Shown here: piece by piece, positions 17,644 to 26,938 of the stretch
How the letters are laid out: the number at the start of each line of letters is the position of its first letter
Numbering within the stretch: the stretch's first letter is position 1
Origin: Promethearchaeota archaeon
GTDB taxonomy: Archaea; Asgardarchaeota; Lokiarchaeia; Sigynarchaeales; SOKP01
Assembly: GCA_019058515.1 (NCBI GenBank)
Contig: JAHPYY010000173.1
Location: 62,001 to 126,000 of the forward strand
Direction: 5' to 3'
DNA length: 64,000 nucleotides
Position numbers and translations under genes: made by a program
The notes under the pieces: model-generated
Database searches by the model: none
What the model saw: the letters and a program-made list of their open reading frames with translations, nothing else
Told to the model about the DNA's origin: nothing

Positions 17644-18591
17644 TTGGAGTATATCACTAAGCAAAACCCTAAACAACATAAAATCCTGTTTACAGGTCTC
17701 GACGGAGCAGGCAAGACATCAATTATTATGGCGTTGCAACAAGAATTTTCGAGAATATCCAGCTTAGAACCTTCGAAAGGAGCGTAGATGAGGGTTTTTA
17801 ACCTTCTAAGTCATAAAATAATAGAGTGGGATTTAGGTGGTCAAGAAAGCTATCGTATTGCGTATTTAAGAGACCCCAACAAATTTTTTGACGATATAGA
17901 AATAGCAATTTATGTCATCGATATTCAGAATGTAGATCGCGTTTCTGAATCGCTCAGTTATCTAAGGGATGTGATTCTGACATTCAAAGAATTAAGAATC
18001 AATCCCCCTATTAATGTGTTCTTTCACAAATCGGACCCGAAGTTAATTGAAAGCCAAGATTTAATAATTAACGACAGCGTAATTCAAGAATTAATAAATT
18101 CCATCAAGAATTTAAGCGTAGGAACCGATTTTCACTTTTTTAAAACCTCAATTTTCGATTTGTATTAGAGTGTCCAAGCGATGTCCGAAATATTACTAGA
18201 ATTGTATCCAAAATCCGATTTGATTAACAAATCGATAGAAGAATTTGCTAAAAAGTTGGATTGCGAAGGAATTATAATTATAGACGATAATTCTCTTATA
18301 ATTGGCTCCTATTACGAGAATGAGTACGCAAAGGAACTAATGCACAGTTATATTGGGTTGTTTATTAGCTTAAACGACAGTTTTTCCGCTCTAGGAACTA
18401 ACCAAGAAGAAGATCAGATTGTAATTAATAAAATGAATAAGTATTTTGTATTTAAACAACTAGTTCTCGGTGATTATTATCCAAAATATAACGGGTTAAT
18501 ACTTAAAGGAAAAAGCCCTTTTAATCTCCAACTTTTACAAGAAGACTATAACGCCTTTACTCAGATTCTTTCTGAAATAATAAAAATATAA
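17644..18591 (+). pseudogene. Rag/Gtr-like GTPase paralogue interrupted by two in-frame TAG codons
   Basis: From the TTG at 17644 the same frame runs to 18591 (316 codons) and aligns end to end with the preceding GTPase: P-loop GLDGAGKTSII, EWDLGGQESYR, FFHKSDPK, then SIEEFAKKLDCEGIIIIDDN. It is interrupted only by TAG at 17785-17787 (codon 48, just before switch II) and TAG at 18166-18168 (codon 175). No frameshift is needed. TAG is used as an ordinary stop elsewhere in the window (for example at 9731 and 11086), so a decaying pseudogene is the simplest view. Amber suppression or pyrrolysine insertion is the alternative. No good ribosome-binding site is seen at the start. Confidence 0.75.
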
Positions 18592-18750
18592 TCGTCTTTT
18601 TTTGTTACCTTTAATTTATTTTTGTAATGGATACGAGATTAGGTAAGGACAAAAAATATAATCGTAAGTCTCTTGTTTGCTTATAAACACATAAAATAAA
18701 TTGTACCAAGACTAAAACATCGATAAATTGAAAGACTCTAAATCTATCCG

Positions 18751-19146
18751 TTAAGTTATATCTACCTTTAGCTCGTTTATTATAAATTGCTTTAATTTAT
18801 TACAATTTTGTTTGAAATCCTCATGATCACTATTGAATAAGGAACGATTGGGGCAATCAGAATCCCGTTCACATCTCATATTATCAAGACTATAGATTAG
18901 GGGGTAAAACTCGCACCCCGTTGGCTTAAACTCGTAAATTTTACATTTTTTCTCTTCAAGGTTAAAAAAAAAGCACCGATTATTCTCGTTTTTAAGTTGA
19001 TATGCATGCGGAGTAATTTTAAAGGCAAAATCATTTAGTTTTAACTTACTTGGGTAATTGGTTAAAATTCGATCTATATCTTCTATGGAAATAAGCATTT
19101 CTGTGTTTAAACAACATACGCCGCAGTCTTTACACAAGGGATTCAT
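18751..19146 (-). CDS. YkgJ-type CxxCxxCC iron/zinc-binding protein
   Basis: A 131-residue protein of the YkgJ/UPF0153 family. The N-terminal CKDCGVCC motif, the FFFNLEEKKCKIYEFKPTGCEFYPL block and a later CERDSDCPN give the cysteine set thought to bind a metal or Fe-S cluster. The length is typical. The start at 19146 places the first cysteine at residue 5, as in relatives. The molecular role of the family is not settled. It is 17 bases downstream of the GH172-like gene on the same strand and probably cotranscribed. Confidence 0.8.
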   Translation of the reverse strand: MNPLCKDCGVCCLNTEMLISIEDIDRILTNYPSKLKLNDFAFKITPHAYQLKNENNRCFFFNLEEKKCKIYEFKPTGCEFYPLIYSLDNMRCERDSDCPNRSLFNSDHEDFKQNCNKLKQFIINELKVDIT

Positions 19147-19163
19147 TATAAAAAAAAAGAGAA

Positions 19164-20234
19164 TTATTCCAATATTTCTTTTGGTTCCTCGCGAGGTAAT
19201 CTTTCTTCTACAGGCTTTAATGGTTCAAAAGATTTGTGAGGTTCAGCTTGATACCAATACGCCGTCGAGGAATAATCGTCGGATCTTTGGTTTGCGTGTC
19301 CGTGTTCGATTTTAACCTTTAAATTCTTATGAAAATATACGGGGTCTTCTATGTGATATCTGTAATAACTAATCTTTCCAGACCACTTACTACCTCCAGT
19401 TAAAGAAACTCCAAAATATGGAGAACAATAGAATTGAGCTGGACACCAAGCCATACAAAAGTAATCTTCGGTCCCAGTACCGTATAAAACGCTTTTACCA
19501 TCATCTATTTCTATAAAATCGTCTCCCTCCCCAGGCCACCAAAAATCTTTTGTTGAGGTGTTTTCATTCGTCATGAGATTATGCATATTTAAGTGGCACC
19601 CTACATAGTGTCCTTCTCCTTCAGCATCAAGAATAAGATAATCATTTTCGTGAGAAACATTTTTAGCTATGAATCGTTCGACTTTTTTACCTGTACCGTA
19701 TGGTTTTCCATCACAGGGATTTTGGCGGTTCCAATACGCGTGGAATCTCCCTAAATTGTCTGAAATCTTTGCGTATTCTTCATAGTCTATGTAATAATAC
19801 AAAACTACCGTAGTATCTGACTCGTTTTCAACTTCAATTTTAGCTTGCGAAGAAAAAGGCATCGGAAAGAAACAATTAGACCCTTTTCCATCGTTTGGAC
19901 CGTTAGCAAATGGAAGTGAGGCAAAATTAACCGTTTTACCATGTCCAATTCCGAAAAAATCTCCGATTGGAACTTCTACTGAAGGATTAGCTTCATCATC
20001 CCACCACATTCGCAATACAAGTTGCCGAAGATAATTTGGATCCGATGAAGCGATGGTCATCCAGATGTGTTTTATAATTCCAGCTCCCTGTATATTGCAT
20101 ATTTGATAGATCTCTCGAGGTTTGATTTGAACATTATCCATGTTAGCTCCTGTTTTATCGTAGCTAGAAATACGCCTACGGGTGACATCCTTATTTATCT
20201 TAGCTAAATTACTTAACGAATTAAAGCCAATCAT
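19164..20234 (-). CDS. DUF2961 / GH172-like glycosidase family protein
   Basis: A 356-residue protein of the DUF2961 family, now linked to glycoside hydrolase family 172 (fructofuranosidases and arabinofuranosidases with a jelly-roll fold). The family blocks are present: SYDKTGANMDNVQIKPRE near the start, GAGIIKHIWMTIAS, the VPIGDFFG motif, and GTGTEDYFCMAW, where the glutamate is a likely catalytic residue. There is no signal peptide, so it is probably intracellular. Glycan specificity is unknown. The gene is the first of a probable two-gene unit with the YkgJ-like gene. Confidence 0.8.
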   Translation of the reverse strand: MIGFNSLSNLAKINKDVTRRRISSYDKTGANMDNVQIKPREIYQICNIQGAGIIKHIWMTIASSDPNYLRQLVLRMWWDDEANPSVEVPIGDFFGIGHGKTVNFASLPFANGPNDGKGSNCFFPMPFSSQAKIEVENESDTTVVLYYYIDYEEYAKISDNLGRFHAYWNRQNPCDGKPYGTGKKVERFIAKNVSHENDYLILDAEGEGHYVGCHLNMHNLMTNENTSTKDFWWPGEGDDFIEIDDGKSVLYGTGTEDYFCMAWCPAQFYCSPYFGVSLTGGSKWSGKISYYRYHIEDPVYFHKNLKVKIEHGHANQRSDDYSSTAYWYQAEPHKSFEPLKPVEERLPREEPKEILE

Positions 20235-20442
20235 ATTGATCTATTAATGGTAATAGAGATATCTAGTAATAAACGAAAAAGAATTAATACTTTTTCAGAA
20301 TCTAAAGTGAGGTTTTTGTAAAAAGAAGAAATTTAATTTAATTCAAATAACAATTGTAAAAATTCAAGCTTAAATACAATAAAATCTTACTATTCAAATA
20401 TAAAGCAGTGAGTACTATTAAAAAGGATAATATAGGTGAAGG

Positions 20443-20805
20443 TTGAAATTGAGTAGCAATAAAATTAACGAAGTGTTAGACTCATTAAAAAGCATAAAAG
20501 GAGTACATGGAGCAGCGCTTATTGAAAAATTCGGATTAATTAAAGGTAGTGCTTTACCCGGTTGGGTGGATCCAGAAGCGGTTGCGGCAATGGTTAACCT
20601 TATTCTAAAAGCAAGCCAAAGAGCTACAAAGGAATTGGAACAAGGGGTTTTTGTAAACGCAACTATTGAATCTGAAAAAGGCAAGATATTGTTTACCGAA
20701 GTAAAGGGCATCATCCTTTGTATAATTACTACTGTTGAAGCTAAACAAGGAATTATCCAGTTAAAGCTTGACGCTGCAAGCAAAGCGTTGGGAACGGCTC
20801 TCTAA
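20443..20805 (+). CDS. Roadblock/LC7 domain protein
   Basis: A 120-residue single-domain Roadblock/LC7 protein (INEVLDSLKSIKGVHGAALIEKFGLIKGSALP, then helix, then central strands GKILFTEVKGIILCIIT). In bacteria and eukaryotes such domains regulate small GTPases such as MglA and Rag. It starts at TTG 20443 with GGTGAAGG directly upstream. Rag-like GTPase genes lie 2-4 kb upstream on the same strand, so a partner role is plausible but not shown. Confidence 0.8.
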   Translation: MKLSSNKINEVLDSLKSIKGVHGAALIEKFGLIKGSALPGWVDPEAVAAMVNLILKASQRATKELEQGVFVNATIESEKGKILFTEVKGIILCIITTVEAKQGIIQLKLDAASKALGTAL

Positions 20806-20889
20806 ATAACAATAAAACATCAACAGAAGCCAATGTTTTTTCTATTTTTTCTTTATTTCATATTATCTTATTGACAATTTTAACTTGTA

Positions 20890-22359
20890 TTACTCAATTG
20901 TTCCTATACTTCTGAGAAGTTTAATAATTATCTTCCGTACAATGTGAGGATCGGCTTGTCCTCTAGTTTTTTGCATAACTTTACCAATTAACGCTTCCAC
21001 TGCTTTAAGGTTTTCCTTACAGTCATTAACAATTTTAGGATTTTCCTCAATTGCCTTATTACTAAGCTGTTCAAGAAGTTTTTTATCTGATATTCTCTTC
21101 TTTCCCTTGGTTTCAATAATTTCTGAAATCGAAAAGCCTTTCATCATATCATCAATAATCGTTTTTGCGATTTTGGTAGTAATCTTCCCCTTGTTGAGGT
21201 TTCGAATCAAATCAACGATTTGGTGTGGATGAAGTTTTGTATCATTAAGCTTCTTATTATTCTCGTTTAACCATCTAGAGATATCGTTCATTAACCAATT
21301 ACAATATTGCTTGTATTCGTCTGGTCCAAAAGATGCGTCAGAATTTATCCCTTCCTCGTAAAAATCAGCAATGTCTTTTTCTATAACTAAGTTGTCCGAA
21401 TCAAATTCAGAGAGATTGTAATCCCTACGAAGTCTAAGAGATCTTTCATTTGGCATTTCTGGTAAAACACTTTTAACATTTTGGATATAATCATCATTGA
21501 TCTCTATCGGATTTAAGTCTTGCTCTGGAAAGTATCGGTAGTCCGCTTCGTATTCCTTGGTTCGTAATGAAATAGTGACTCGTCGTTTATCGTCCCAATG
21601 TCTCGTTTCCTGTATTATTTTCCTTCCACGTTTGATTAAATTTTTTTGTCTGACAATTTCGTGCCTTAACGCTCGCTCTACTTCCTTAAAGCTGCTTATA
21701 TTCTTAACTTCACTGCGTTCGTGACCTTTTATGGAGATATTAGCGTCTACTCTAACTGAACCCTCCAGATCAAGGTTAGAAATTCCTGAATAATTAACAA
21801 TTGATTTTAACTGCTTCAAAAACTCCCGGGCTTCTTCTGGGGAGGTTATTACTGGCTCCGTTACAATCTCAATTAAAGTTACCCCAGACCGATTATAATC
21901 TACAAGGGTATATGGCGATGTCGCAATACTTCCCTTATGAACTAGCCGGGCGGGATCTTCTTCGAGATGGATTCTATTTAGTTTTATGTCTTTTTTGTGG
22001 TCATTTATTTTTATTGTAATTAGCCCACCATCTGCAAATGCTTTTCCACCTGCCTTGTTGTATTGGCTTATCTGAAATCCTTTAGGAAGATCGGGATAAA
22101 AGTAGTTTTTTCGAAAGAAATACATTGAATCATTTATGTTACATTTTAACGCTAAAGCTAATCGGGTTGCAAATTCAACCGCTTTTTCGTTTACTACTGG
22201 TAGGGTTCCCGGTAAGCCTAAACAAATGGGGCAAAGATGAGTATTAGGATCGTCGGCCCTGTAATCGCTGTTACAACCGCAAAATAGTTTAGTATTCAAA
22301 TTTGTTAGCTGAATGTGGACTTCTAATCCAATGATCACTGAAAAATCTTCTTCTGGCAT
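20890..22359 (-). CDS. gatB: Aspartyl/glutamyl-tRNA amidotransferase subunit B (GatB)
   Basis: A 489-residue GatB, the kinase/tRNA-binding subunit that activates Asp or Glu on misacylated tRNA for amidation. Evidence: VIIGLEVHIQL at the start, zinc-ligand cysteines (FCGCNSDY, CPICLGLPGTLP), the NYFYPDLPKGFQISQY block, and the C-terminal YqeY-like helical tail ending in KTRGQADPHIVRKIIIKLL. It starts four bases after the gatA stop, so translation is coupled. No gatC is visible nearby. Confidence 0.93.
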   Translation of the reverse strand: MPEEDFSVIIGLEVHIQLTNLNTKLFCGCNSDYRADDPNTHLCPICLGLPGTLPVVNEKAVEFATRLALALKCNINDSMYFFRKNYFYPDLPKGFQISQYNKAGGKAFADGGLITIKINDHKKDIKLNRIHLEEDPARLVHKGSIATSPYTLVDYNRSGVTLIEIVTEPVITSPEEAREFLKQLKSIVNYSGISNLDLEGSVRVDANISIKGHERSEVKNISSFKEVERALRHEIVRQKNLIKRGRKIIQETRHWDDKRRVTISLRTKEYEADYRYFPEQDLNPIEINDDYIQNVKSVLPEMPNERSLRLRRDYNLSEFDSDNLVIEKDIADFYEEGINSDASFGPDEYKQYCNWLMNDISRWLNENNKKLNDTKLHPHQIVDLIRNLNKGKITTKIAKTIIDDMMKGFSISEIIETKGKKRISDKKLLEQLSNKAIEENPKIVNDCKENLKAVEALIGKVMQKTRGQADPHIVRKIIIKLLRSIGTIE

Positions 22360-22363
22360 GTTC

Positions 22364-23839
22364 TTAAATTTTGGAAATAATCGGTTTTTTTCTATTAATG
22401 TTTAAGTCTTGCTCGAGATGATAAGCAACATTAAGTATAGTTTTTTCATCGAAGTGGTTACCTATAAGTTGAAATCCTATTGGTAAATTATAATTATCGA
22501 ATCCACACGGTATAGATATGGCGGGTAATCCTGCTAAATTGACGGGACAAGTGAGAATATCGATCATGTACATTTGAATTGGATTGTCTATTAATTCACC
22601 GATTTTAAAGGCAGTAATTGGCATAGTTGGAGACGCAATACAGTCGCAGGTCTTAAACACCTGTTGAAAATCTCGTTTAATGAGCGTTCTTACCTTTAAC
22701 GCTTTAATGTAATACATGTCGTAGTAACCCGCAGATAGTATGTATGTACCGAGAAAAATCCTCCTCTTAACTTCCGCTCCGAATAACTCACCACGAGTTT
22801 TACTAAAAGCATCGAACACATTTCCTCGGACATCCTCTGCCATCTCTCCATATCTTAACCCATCGTACCGAGCGAGGTTCGAGCTTGCTTCACTCATGCA
22901 GGTAAGATAGTAGGTAGCGACGCTATACTCAAGATTAGGTATTGATACATCTACAATCTTCGCACCTAATCCCTCCAAGCGATGAATTGACTTTTTGACG
23001 CTTTGATTAACCACTTTATCAATACCCTCTCCAAAGAATTCTTTAGGAACTCCAATTTTTTTTCCCTTTATCTCTTTCTTGATTTCGTTTGTATATTGAT
23101 CTACTTTGATATTCACCGAAGTGGAATCTAAAGGATCTTTACCAGATATTACTTCAAGCATTAGAGCAGAATCATACACACATTTTGTAATAGGACCAAT
23201 TTGATCTAAGGAATTAGCAAACGCTATTAAACCGTAGCGAGAGACTCTCCCATAGGAGGGTTTTAGCCCAACAACACCACAGAATGCCGCTGGGCACCTC
23301 ACACTTCCACCGGTGTCGCTCCCTAACGCTATCATGGCCAAACCCGAGGCAACGGCAGCAGCAGCACCTCCGCTAGATCCCCCAGGGACTCTAGCCAAGT
23401 CCCACGGGTTGTAAGTTGGACCAAAGCAACTATTTTCAGTGGAGCTTCCCATAGCAAATTCATCCATATTCGTATTTCCTATGTGTACCGCTCCTTCTTT
23501 ATCAACGACACTCTGAATTACCGAAGCGTTATATGGAGGTTTGTAATTATGTAAAATTTTCGAACAGCAAGTCGTAGGAAAATTCTTGACACATATTAGG
23601 TCCTTGTTAGCAAAGGGTAATCCGTATAGTTTTTTCTTAAACTTATTGGGATCATTTGTCTTATCTAGTTTTTCAGCTTTCTTTAACGCTTGCTTCTCAG
23701 ATAAATTCACATAAGAATGGATCTTTGGTTCAAATTTATCAATAGTTTCAAAGATATTTTGAATTAACTCCTTACATGAGAGTTCTTGGGTTCTCAATTT
23801 TTCGATAGCTTCGATGGCGAATAACTCTCTGAAATCCAT
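22364..23839 (-). CDS. gatA: Aspartyl/glutamyl-tRNA amidotransferase subunit A (GatA)
   Basis: A 491-residue amidase-signature protein that releases ammonia from glutamine for GatB. The catalytic Ser-Ser-Lys machinery is present: the lysine in LPFANKDLICVKNF, the GGSSGGAAAAVASGLA block with the cis-serine, and GSDTGGSVRCPAAFCG with the nucleophile serine. The length is normal. It is first in the gatA-gatB pair, with asnS 170 bases upstream on the same strand. Confidence 0.93.
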   Translation of the reverse strand: MDFRELFAIEAIEKLRTQELSCKELIQNIFETIDKFEPKIHSYVNLSEKQALKKAEKLDKTNDPNKFKKKLYGLPFANKDLICVKNFPTTCCSKILHNYKPPYNASVIQSVVDKEGAVHIGNTNMDEFAMGSSTENSCFGPTYNPWDLARVPGGSSGGAAAAVASGLAMIALGSDTGGSVRCPAAFCGVVGLKPSYGRVSRYGLIAFANSLDQIGPITKCVYDSALMLEVISGKDPLDSTSVNIKVDQYTNEIKKEIKGKKIGVPKEFFGEGIDKVVNQSVKKSIHRLEGLGAKIVDVSIPNLEYSVATYYLTCMSEASSNLARYDGLRYGEMAEDVRGNVFDAFSKTRGELFGAEVKRRIFLGTYILSAGYYDMYYIKALKVRTLIKRDFQQVFKTCDCIASPTMPITAFKIGELIDNPIQMYMIDILTCPVNLAGLPAISIPCGFDNYNLPIGFQLIGNHFDEKTILNVAYHLEQDLNINRKKPIISKI

Positions 23840-24007
23840 CTTTAGATGATTATATAGTGATGTTAGTTAATTAATTAAGAATATTTATAGAATTAGTGGA
23901 GGATTTCTAAAAAGTTTCACTAAATCGATTTTTAAACGAATTCCTTTACTTGATTTGTAAGTATATCGAAATTAAATAAAATAATAGGAATGATAACAAA
24001 ATAATTA

Positions 24008-25309
24008 CTATGGAGTTTTCCTTAACATCGTTCTGGGGAACGGTATTGCGTCTTTTATGTTATCTAGTCCACATATCCACGAAACAACTCTTTCAACTCC
24101 CAAACCATAACCAGAATGAGGAACGCTACCATATTTTCTCAAGTCAAAGTACCACTCGTAATTCTTAGGATCTTCTCCATCAGCTTCTAATCTGTTCATC
24201 ATGTCCTGAACCAACAAGCTTCTTTCAGAACCTCCTATGATTTCACAATATCCTTCAGGAGCAAGCATATCAAAACAAAGCGCTTCTTTTGCATTTTCTT
24301 CGCTCGGAGGCTTGTAAAAACCCATAATTTCTGTGGGGTAATGTGTGACTACTACGGGAACTTGAAAGTGTTCTGCAATCTTAGCTTCTTCGATGGTTCT
24401 TAAGTCTTTACCCCAAGGAACTTCCATATTATACTTCGAATTTAGGAGTTCTAAAGCTTCTGCGTACTTAATGCTCGGATACTCTGCTTTTTCGTACTTT
24501 TTTAAAAGATCGATATCTCTCTCTAATATTTCAAGCTCGTTTTGATTATATTTCAATACTTGCGAGATAATAAATCGTATTTCGTTCTTCGCTACTTGAG
24601 TTACATCGTCCAATTGCATCCAGGCTGCTTCCATTTCCGCCATCCAGAATTCAGCTAAGTGCCGAGAAGTTTTAGATTTTTCCGCTCTAAAGGTTGGTCC
24701 CATGTTGTATATTTTCCCTAACGAAAAAATTGCCGCTTCTGCGTACAATTGCCAGGTTTGGGATAAGTATATTTTATCTCTGAAATATTTAACTTCGAAC
24801 AGCGTAGATCCTCCTTCAGACTGAGTTGGTTGAAATATTGGAGCGTCGAACTCGTAATATCCGTTACTTCTAAAGAACTCATGAATAGCGCCGACTATCG
24901 TATGACGAATTTTGAGTATGGCGTTAAACCTGCGAGAACGTATCCATAGATGTCGATTGTCGTAAAGTAACTCTGGAGATTGGTATTCGGTTATAGGAAA
25001 TGGTTCAGCTACCTGCAAAATTTCTAGTTGTGATACAGCAATTTCAAATCCTGTAGGAGCTCTCTCGTCTTTCTTTATTTCGCCCGAAATTTTAACAGAC
25101 GATTCAATAGTTAACGGTTGAGCTTTTTCAAATAATTCTGGGTTCTTTTTATTCGAGATTACGCATTGTATTATGCCTGATTCGTCTCTTAGCACTATGA
25201 ACACGAATTTGTTTGACTTTCTTTCTCGATACACCCAACCTCTTAAATTAACATTGCCGGATCCTTTTTCCGTTGCTTCTTGGATAGATAAATAATCCTT
25301 AGCTTTCAT
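24008..25309 (-). CDS. asnS: Asparaginyl-tRNA synthetase (AsnRS)
   Basis: A 433-residue class IIb synthetase charging tRNA-Asn with asparagine. It has an N-terminal OB-fold anticodon-binding domain (about 1-105, VNLRGWVYRERKSNKFVFIVLRD) and a catalytic core: KIYLSQTWQLYAEAA, motif 2 FRAEKSKTSRHLAEFWMAEME, and motif 3 GYGLGVERVVSWICGLDNI then IPFPRT. The YLSQTWQL and IPFPRT forms fit AsnRS rather than AspRS. It sits directly upstream of gatA-gatB, so both direct and transamidation routes may coexist. Confidence 0.88.
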   Translation of the reverse strand: MKAKDYLSIQEATEKGSGNVNLRGWVYRERKSNKFVFIVLRDESGIIQCVISNKKNPELFEKAQPLTIESSVKISGEIKKDERAPTGFEIAVSQLEILQVAEPFPITEYQSPELLYDNRHLWIRSRRFNAILKIRHTIVGAIHEFFRSNGYYEFDAPIFQPTQSEGGSTLFEVKYFRDKIYLSQTWQLYAEAAIFSLGKIYNMGPTFRAEKSKTSRHLAEFWMAEMEAAWMQLDDVTQVAKNEIRFIISQVLKYNQNELEILERDIDLLKKYEKAEYPSIKYAEALELLNSKYNMEVPWGKDLRTIEEAKIAEHFQVPVVVTHYPTEIMGFYKPPSEENAKEALCFDMLAPEGYCEIIGGSERSLLVQDMMNRLEADGEDPKNYEWYFDLRKYGSVPHSGYGLGVERVVSWICGLDNIKDAIPFPRTMLRKTP

Positions 25310-25402
25310 TTTAGAATTACATGGTTTTTAATATATCTACTTAAGTTCTGTATTTTTAAAAAAAGTGACTAATGCGAGGAGAGAATTAAGGTTAAATGAG
25401 TT

Positions 25403-26182
25403 TTATTTTTTCTTTTGAAGAAGGTATTTCGAAAAAATATTCATATATAAACACTCCTCAGGAGGCATTTCCATTGTTAATTGAGGATTTTCAGTAAAAG
25501 TAACTTTAGCTCCCTTAATAATCACAACTGGTGTTTGTTCGTTTGCTTCGCCAAGCAAGAATTGAGCAGCACTTGCCAAATCGTCGGCAATTGCTCTCAT
25601 GGTTATCTCTAATGGTCTATTAAACAAATCCGGTTTACCACGAAAATCCTCAATTGGTTCAAATCCAGCAGTAGCAATCGCTATACCAATTGTCCCCTTC
25701 CTAAGCGGTTGAACCCTAGAATCAGCAATAATGATTCCTAAATTATCCATGTTAAATTCAAACTTCAGTCTTTTGTGATAATTCTTAATTGTTTCGTTTA
25801 AATCACTGGGTAATAACACTACATTATTAACTCCCGCATTCGATTGATCTATACCTGCATTCGCAATTAAAAAGTCGTTAACTTTTGTAAGAATTACATG
25901 GTGCATACCTCCTAAAATCGTCGAGGCTTCTCGTAAAATAAGCTCCACTAATCTTTCGTCCATATCGTATTGATTTGCTAATGTTTTAGCATCCTCTGAA
26001 ATGTTTTTCACATCATCTAAACTCATCACCCTTCCTTGAGATGTTGCAACTACTTTCTCTGATATTACTATAATATCTCCTTCATTTAAGGATCTTCCAT
26101 GTTTTTTTATATTTTGGATAATAATATCTAATAAAGGGTCATTGTTCTCGATGAGAGGCAATCTAATCGAAAATAACTCCAT
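25403..26182 (-). CDS. cofE: Coenzyme F420-0:L-glutamate ligase (CofE)
   Basis: A 259-residue CofE, adding gamma-linked glutamates to F420-0 with GTP. Recognised by LNEGDIIVISEKVVATSQGR, the HHVILTKVNDFLIANAGIDQSN block, and IADSRVQPLRKGTIGIAIATAGFEPIEDFRGKPD, which contribute metal and GTP binding. It implies F420-dependent redox enzymes in the cell. No other F420 gene is in the window. It is 93 bases upstream of asnS on the same strand. Confidence 0.9.
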   Translation of the reverse strand: MELFSIRLPLIENNDPLLDIIIQNIKKHGRSLNEGDIIVISEKVVATSQGRVMSLDDVKNISEDAKTLANQYDMDERLVELILREASTILGGMHHVILTKVNDFLIANAGIDQSNAGVNNVVLLPSDLNETIKNYHKRLKFEFNMDNLGIIIADSRVQPLRKGTIGIAIATAGFEPIEDFRGKPDLFNRPLEITMRAIADDLASAAQFLLGEANEQTPVVIIKGAKVTFTENPQLTMEMPPEECLYMNIFSKYLLQKKK

Positions 26183-26294
26183 AACACATTTTAGAATAAT
26201 CCCTATCTTATATCTCTTATCGCTATTGCAATCCTACAGACATATGGTCTCAAGAAACAAATCTTCTAATTTAATTTTTTAAAGATTAATTGAA

Positions 26295-26807
26295 TCAATT
26301 AAAAGATATTTTAAAAATACAAGTGTCATTCGCATCTGGTCTGTTCTTAATGCATTGTACTTTTATTTTAGGGTTAATTTTTTTGAAATAATGAGTATGA
26401 ATCTTAGTACAACCATGGATACATGATACTTTTGCAGGTTCTCCATTTTTAGATATATAATCATCTAATTCCATTTGAATCATAGAATTCCAATTTGGAC
26501 AATTTTTATATTCCCATTTTAATGATTCTGGAGTTTGTTCAATCTTTTTAGGAATATATCCATTAATTTTACTCACTTGAGTAAGAACTTGCCTTGCTTT
26601 TTCGATGTCATTTCCCTCTGGTTCAATCAATTGATATAATAAGTCCACAGCAGGAGGCATTAATTTGTCCCACATCTCCAATTCTGCTTCAATAATGCCT
26701 TTAGGTCCCAATCTTTTATATGCATACCAAGACCATCCATTAGAAATATTATAGAGCATTTGTAATCTTACAATATCGATCATTTTTTTTGTTAATTCTT
26801 TAACCAT
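26295..26807 (-). CDS. Hypothetical cysteine-containing protein (DUF6125 / ATC-hydrolase-like, tentative)
   Basis: A 170-residue protein of helical character (YNISNGWSWYAYKRLGPKGIIEAELEMWDKLMP), followed by a part with conserved-looking Cys and His residues (KNCPNWNSM, CIHGCTKIHTHYF, QCIKNRPDANDTCIF). Its shape recalls the small helical L-2-amino-thiazoline-4-carboxylate hydrolase-like or DUF6125 proteins, but I cannot confirm this. Several cysteines could bind metal or haem. It is the first gene of the CG-poor stretch that runs to about 33.6 kb. Confidence 0.6.
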   Translation of the reverse strand: MVKELTKKMIDIVRLQMLYNISNGWSWYAYKRLGPKGIIEAELEMWDKLMPPAVDLLYQLIEPEGNDIEKARQVLTQVSKINGYIPKKIEQTPESLKWEYKNCPNWNSMIQMELDDYISKNGEPAKVSCIHGCTKIHTHYFKKINPKIKVQCIKNRPDANDTCIFKISFN

Positions 26808-26938
26808 GAATCATTTCCTCTGTGTTAATTTGTTATAAAAATTAATAATAATTTTTGAATAAATAAAAGGTTGGTATAATAAATGCTTAAATAACATAGG
26901 ATTTTAAAGATATTTAAACCAAATAGTAGAATCTAAAA

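Noticed and set aside
17644..18591. Pyrrolysine insertion at the two TAG codons as the preferred explanation
   Set aside because: TAG serves as an ordinary stop for several genes here (for example at 9731 and 11086) and no pyl genes are visible; a pseudogene is simpler.
24008..25309. Aspartyl-tRNA synthetase instead of AsnRS
   Set aside because: The YLSQTWQL and IPFPRT motifs fit AsnRS; archaeal AspRS has different residues at the final motif.
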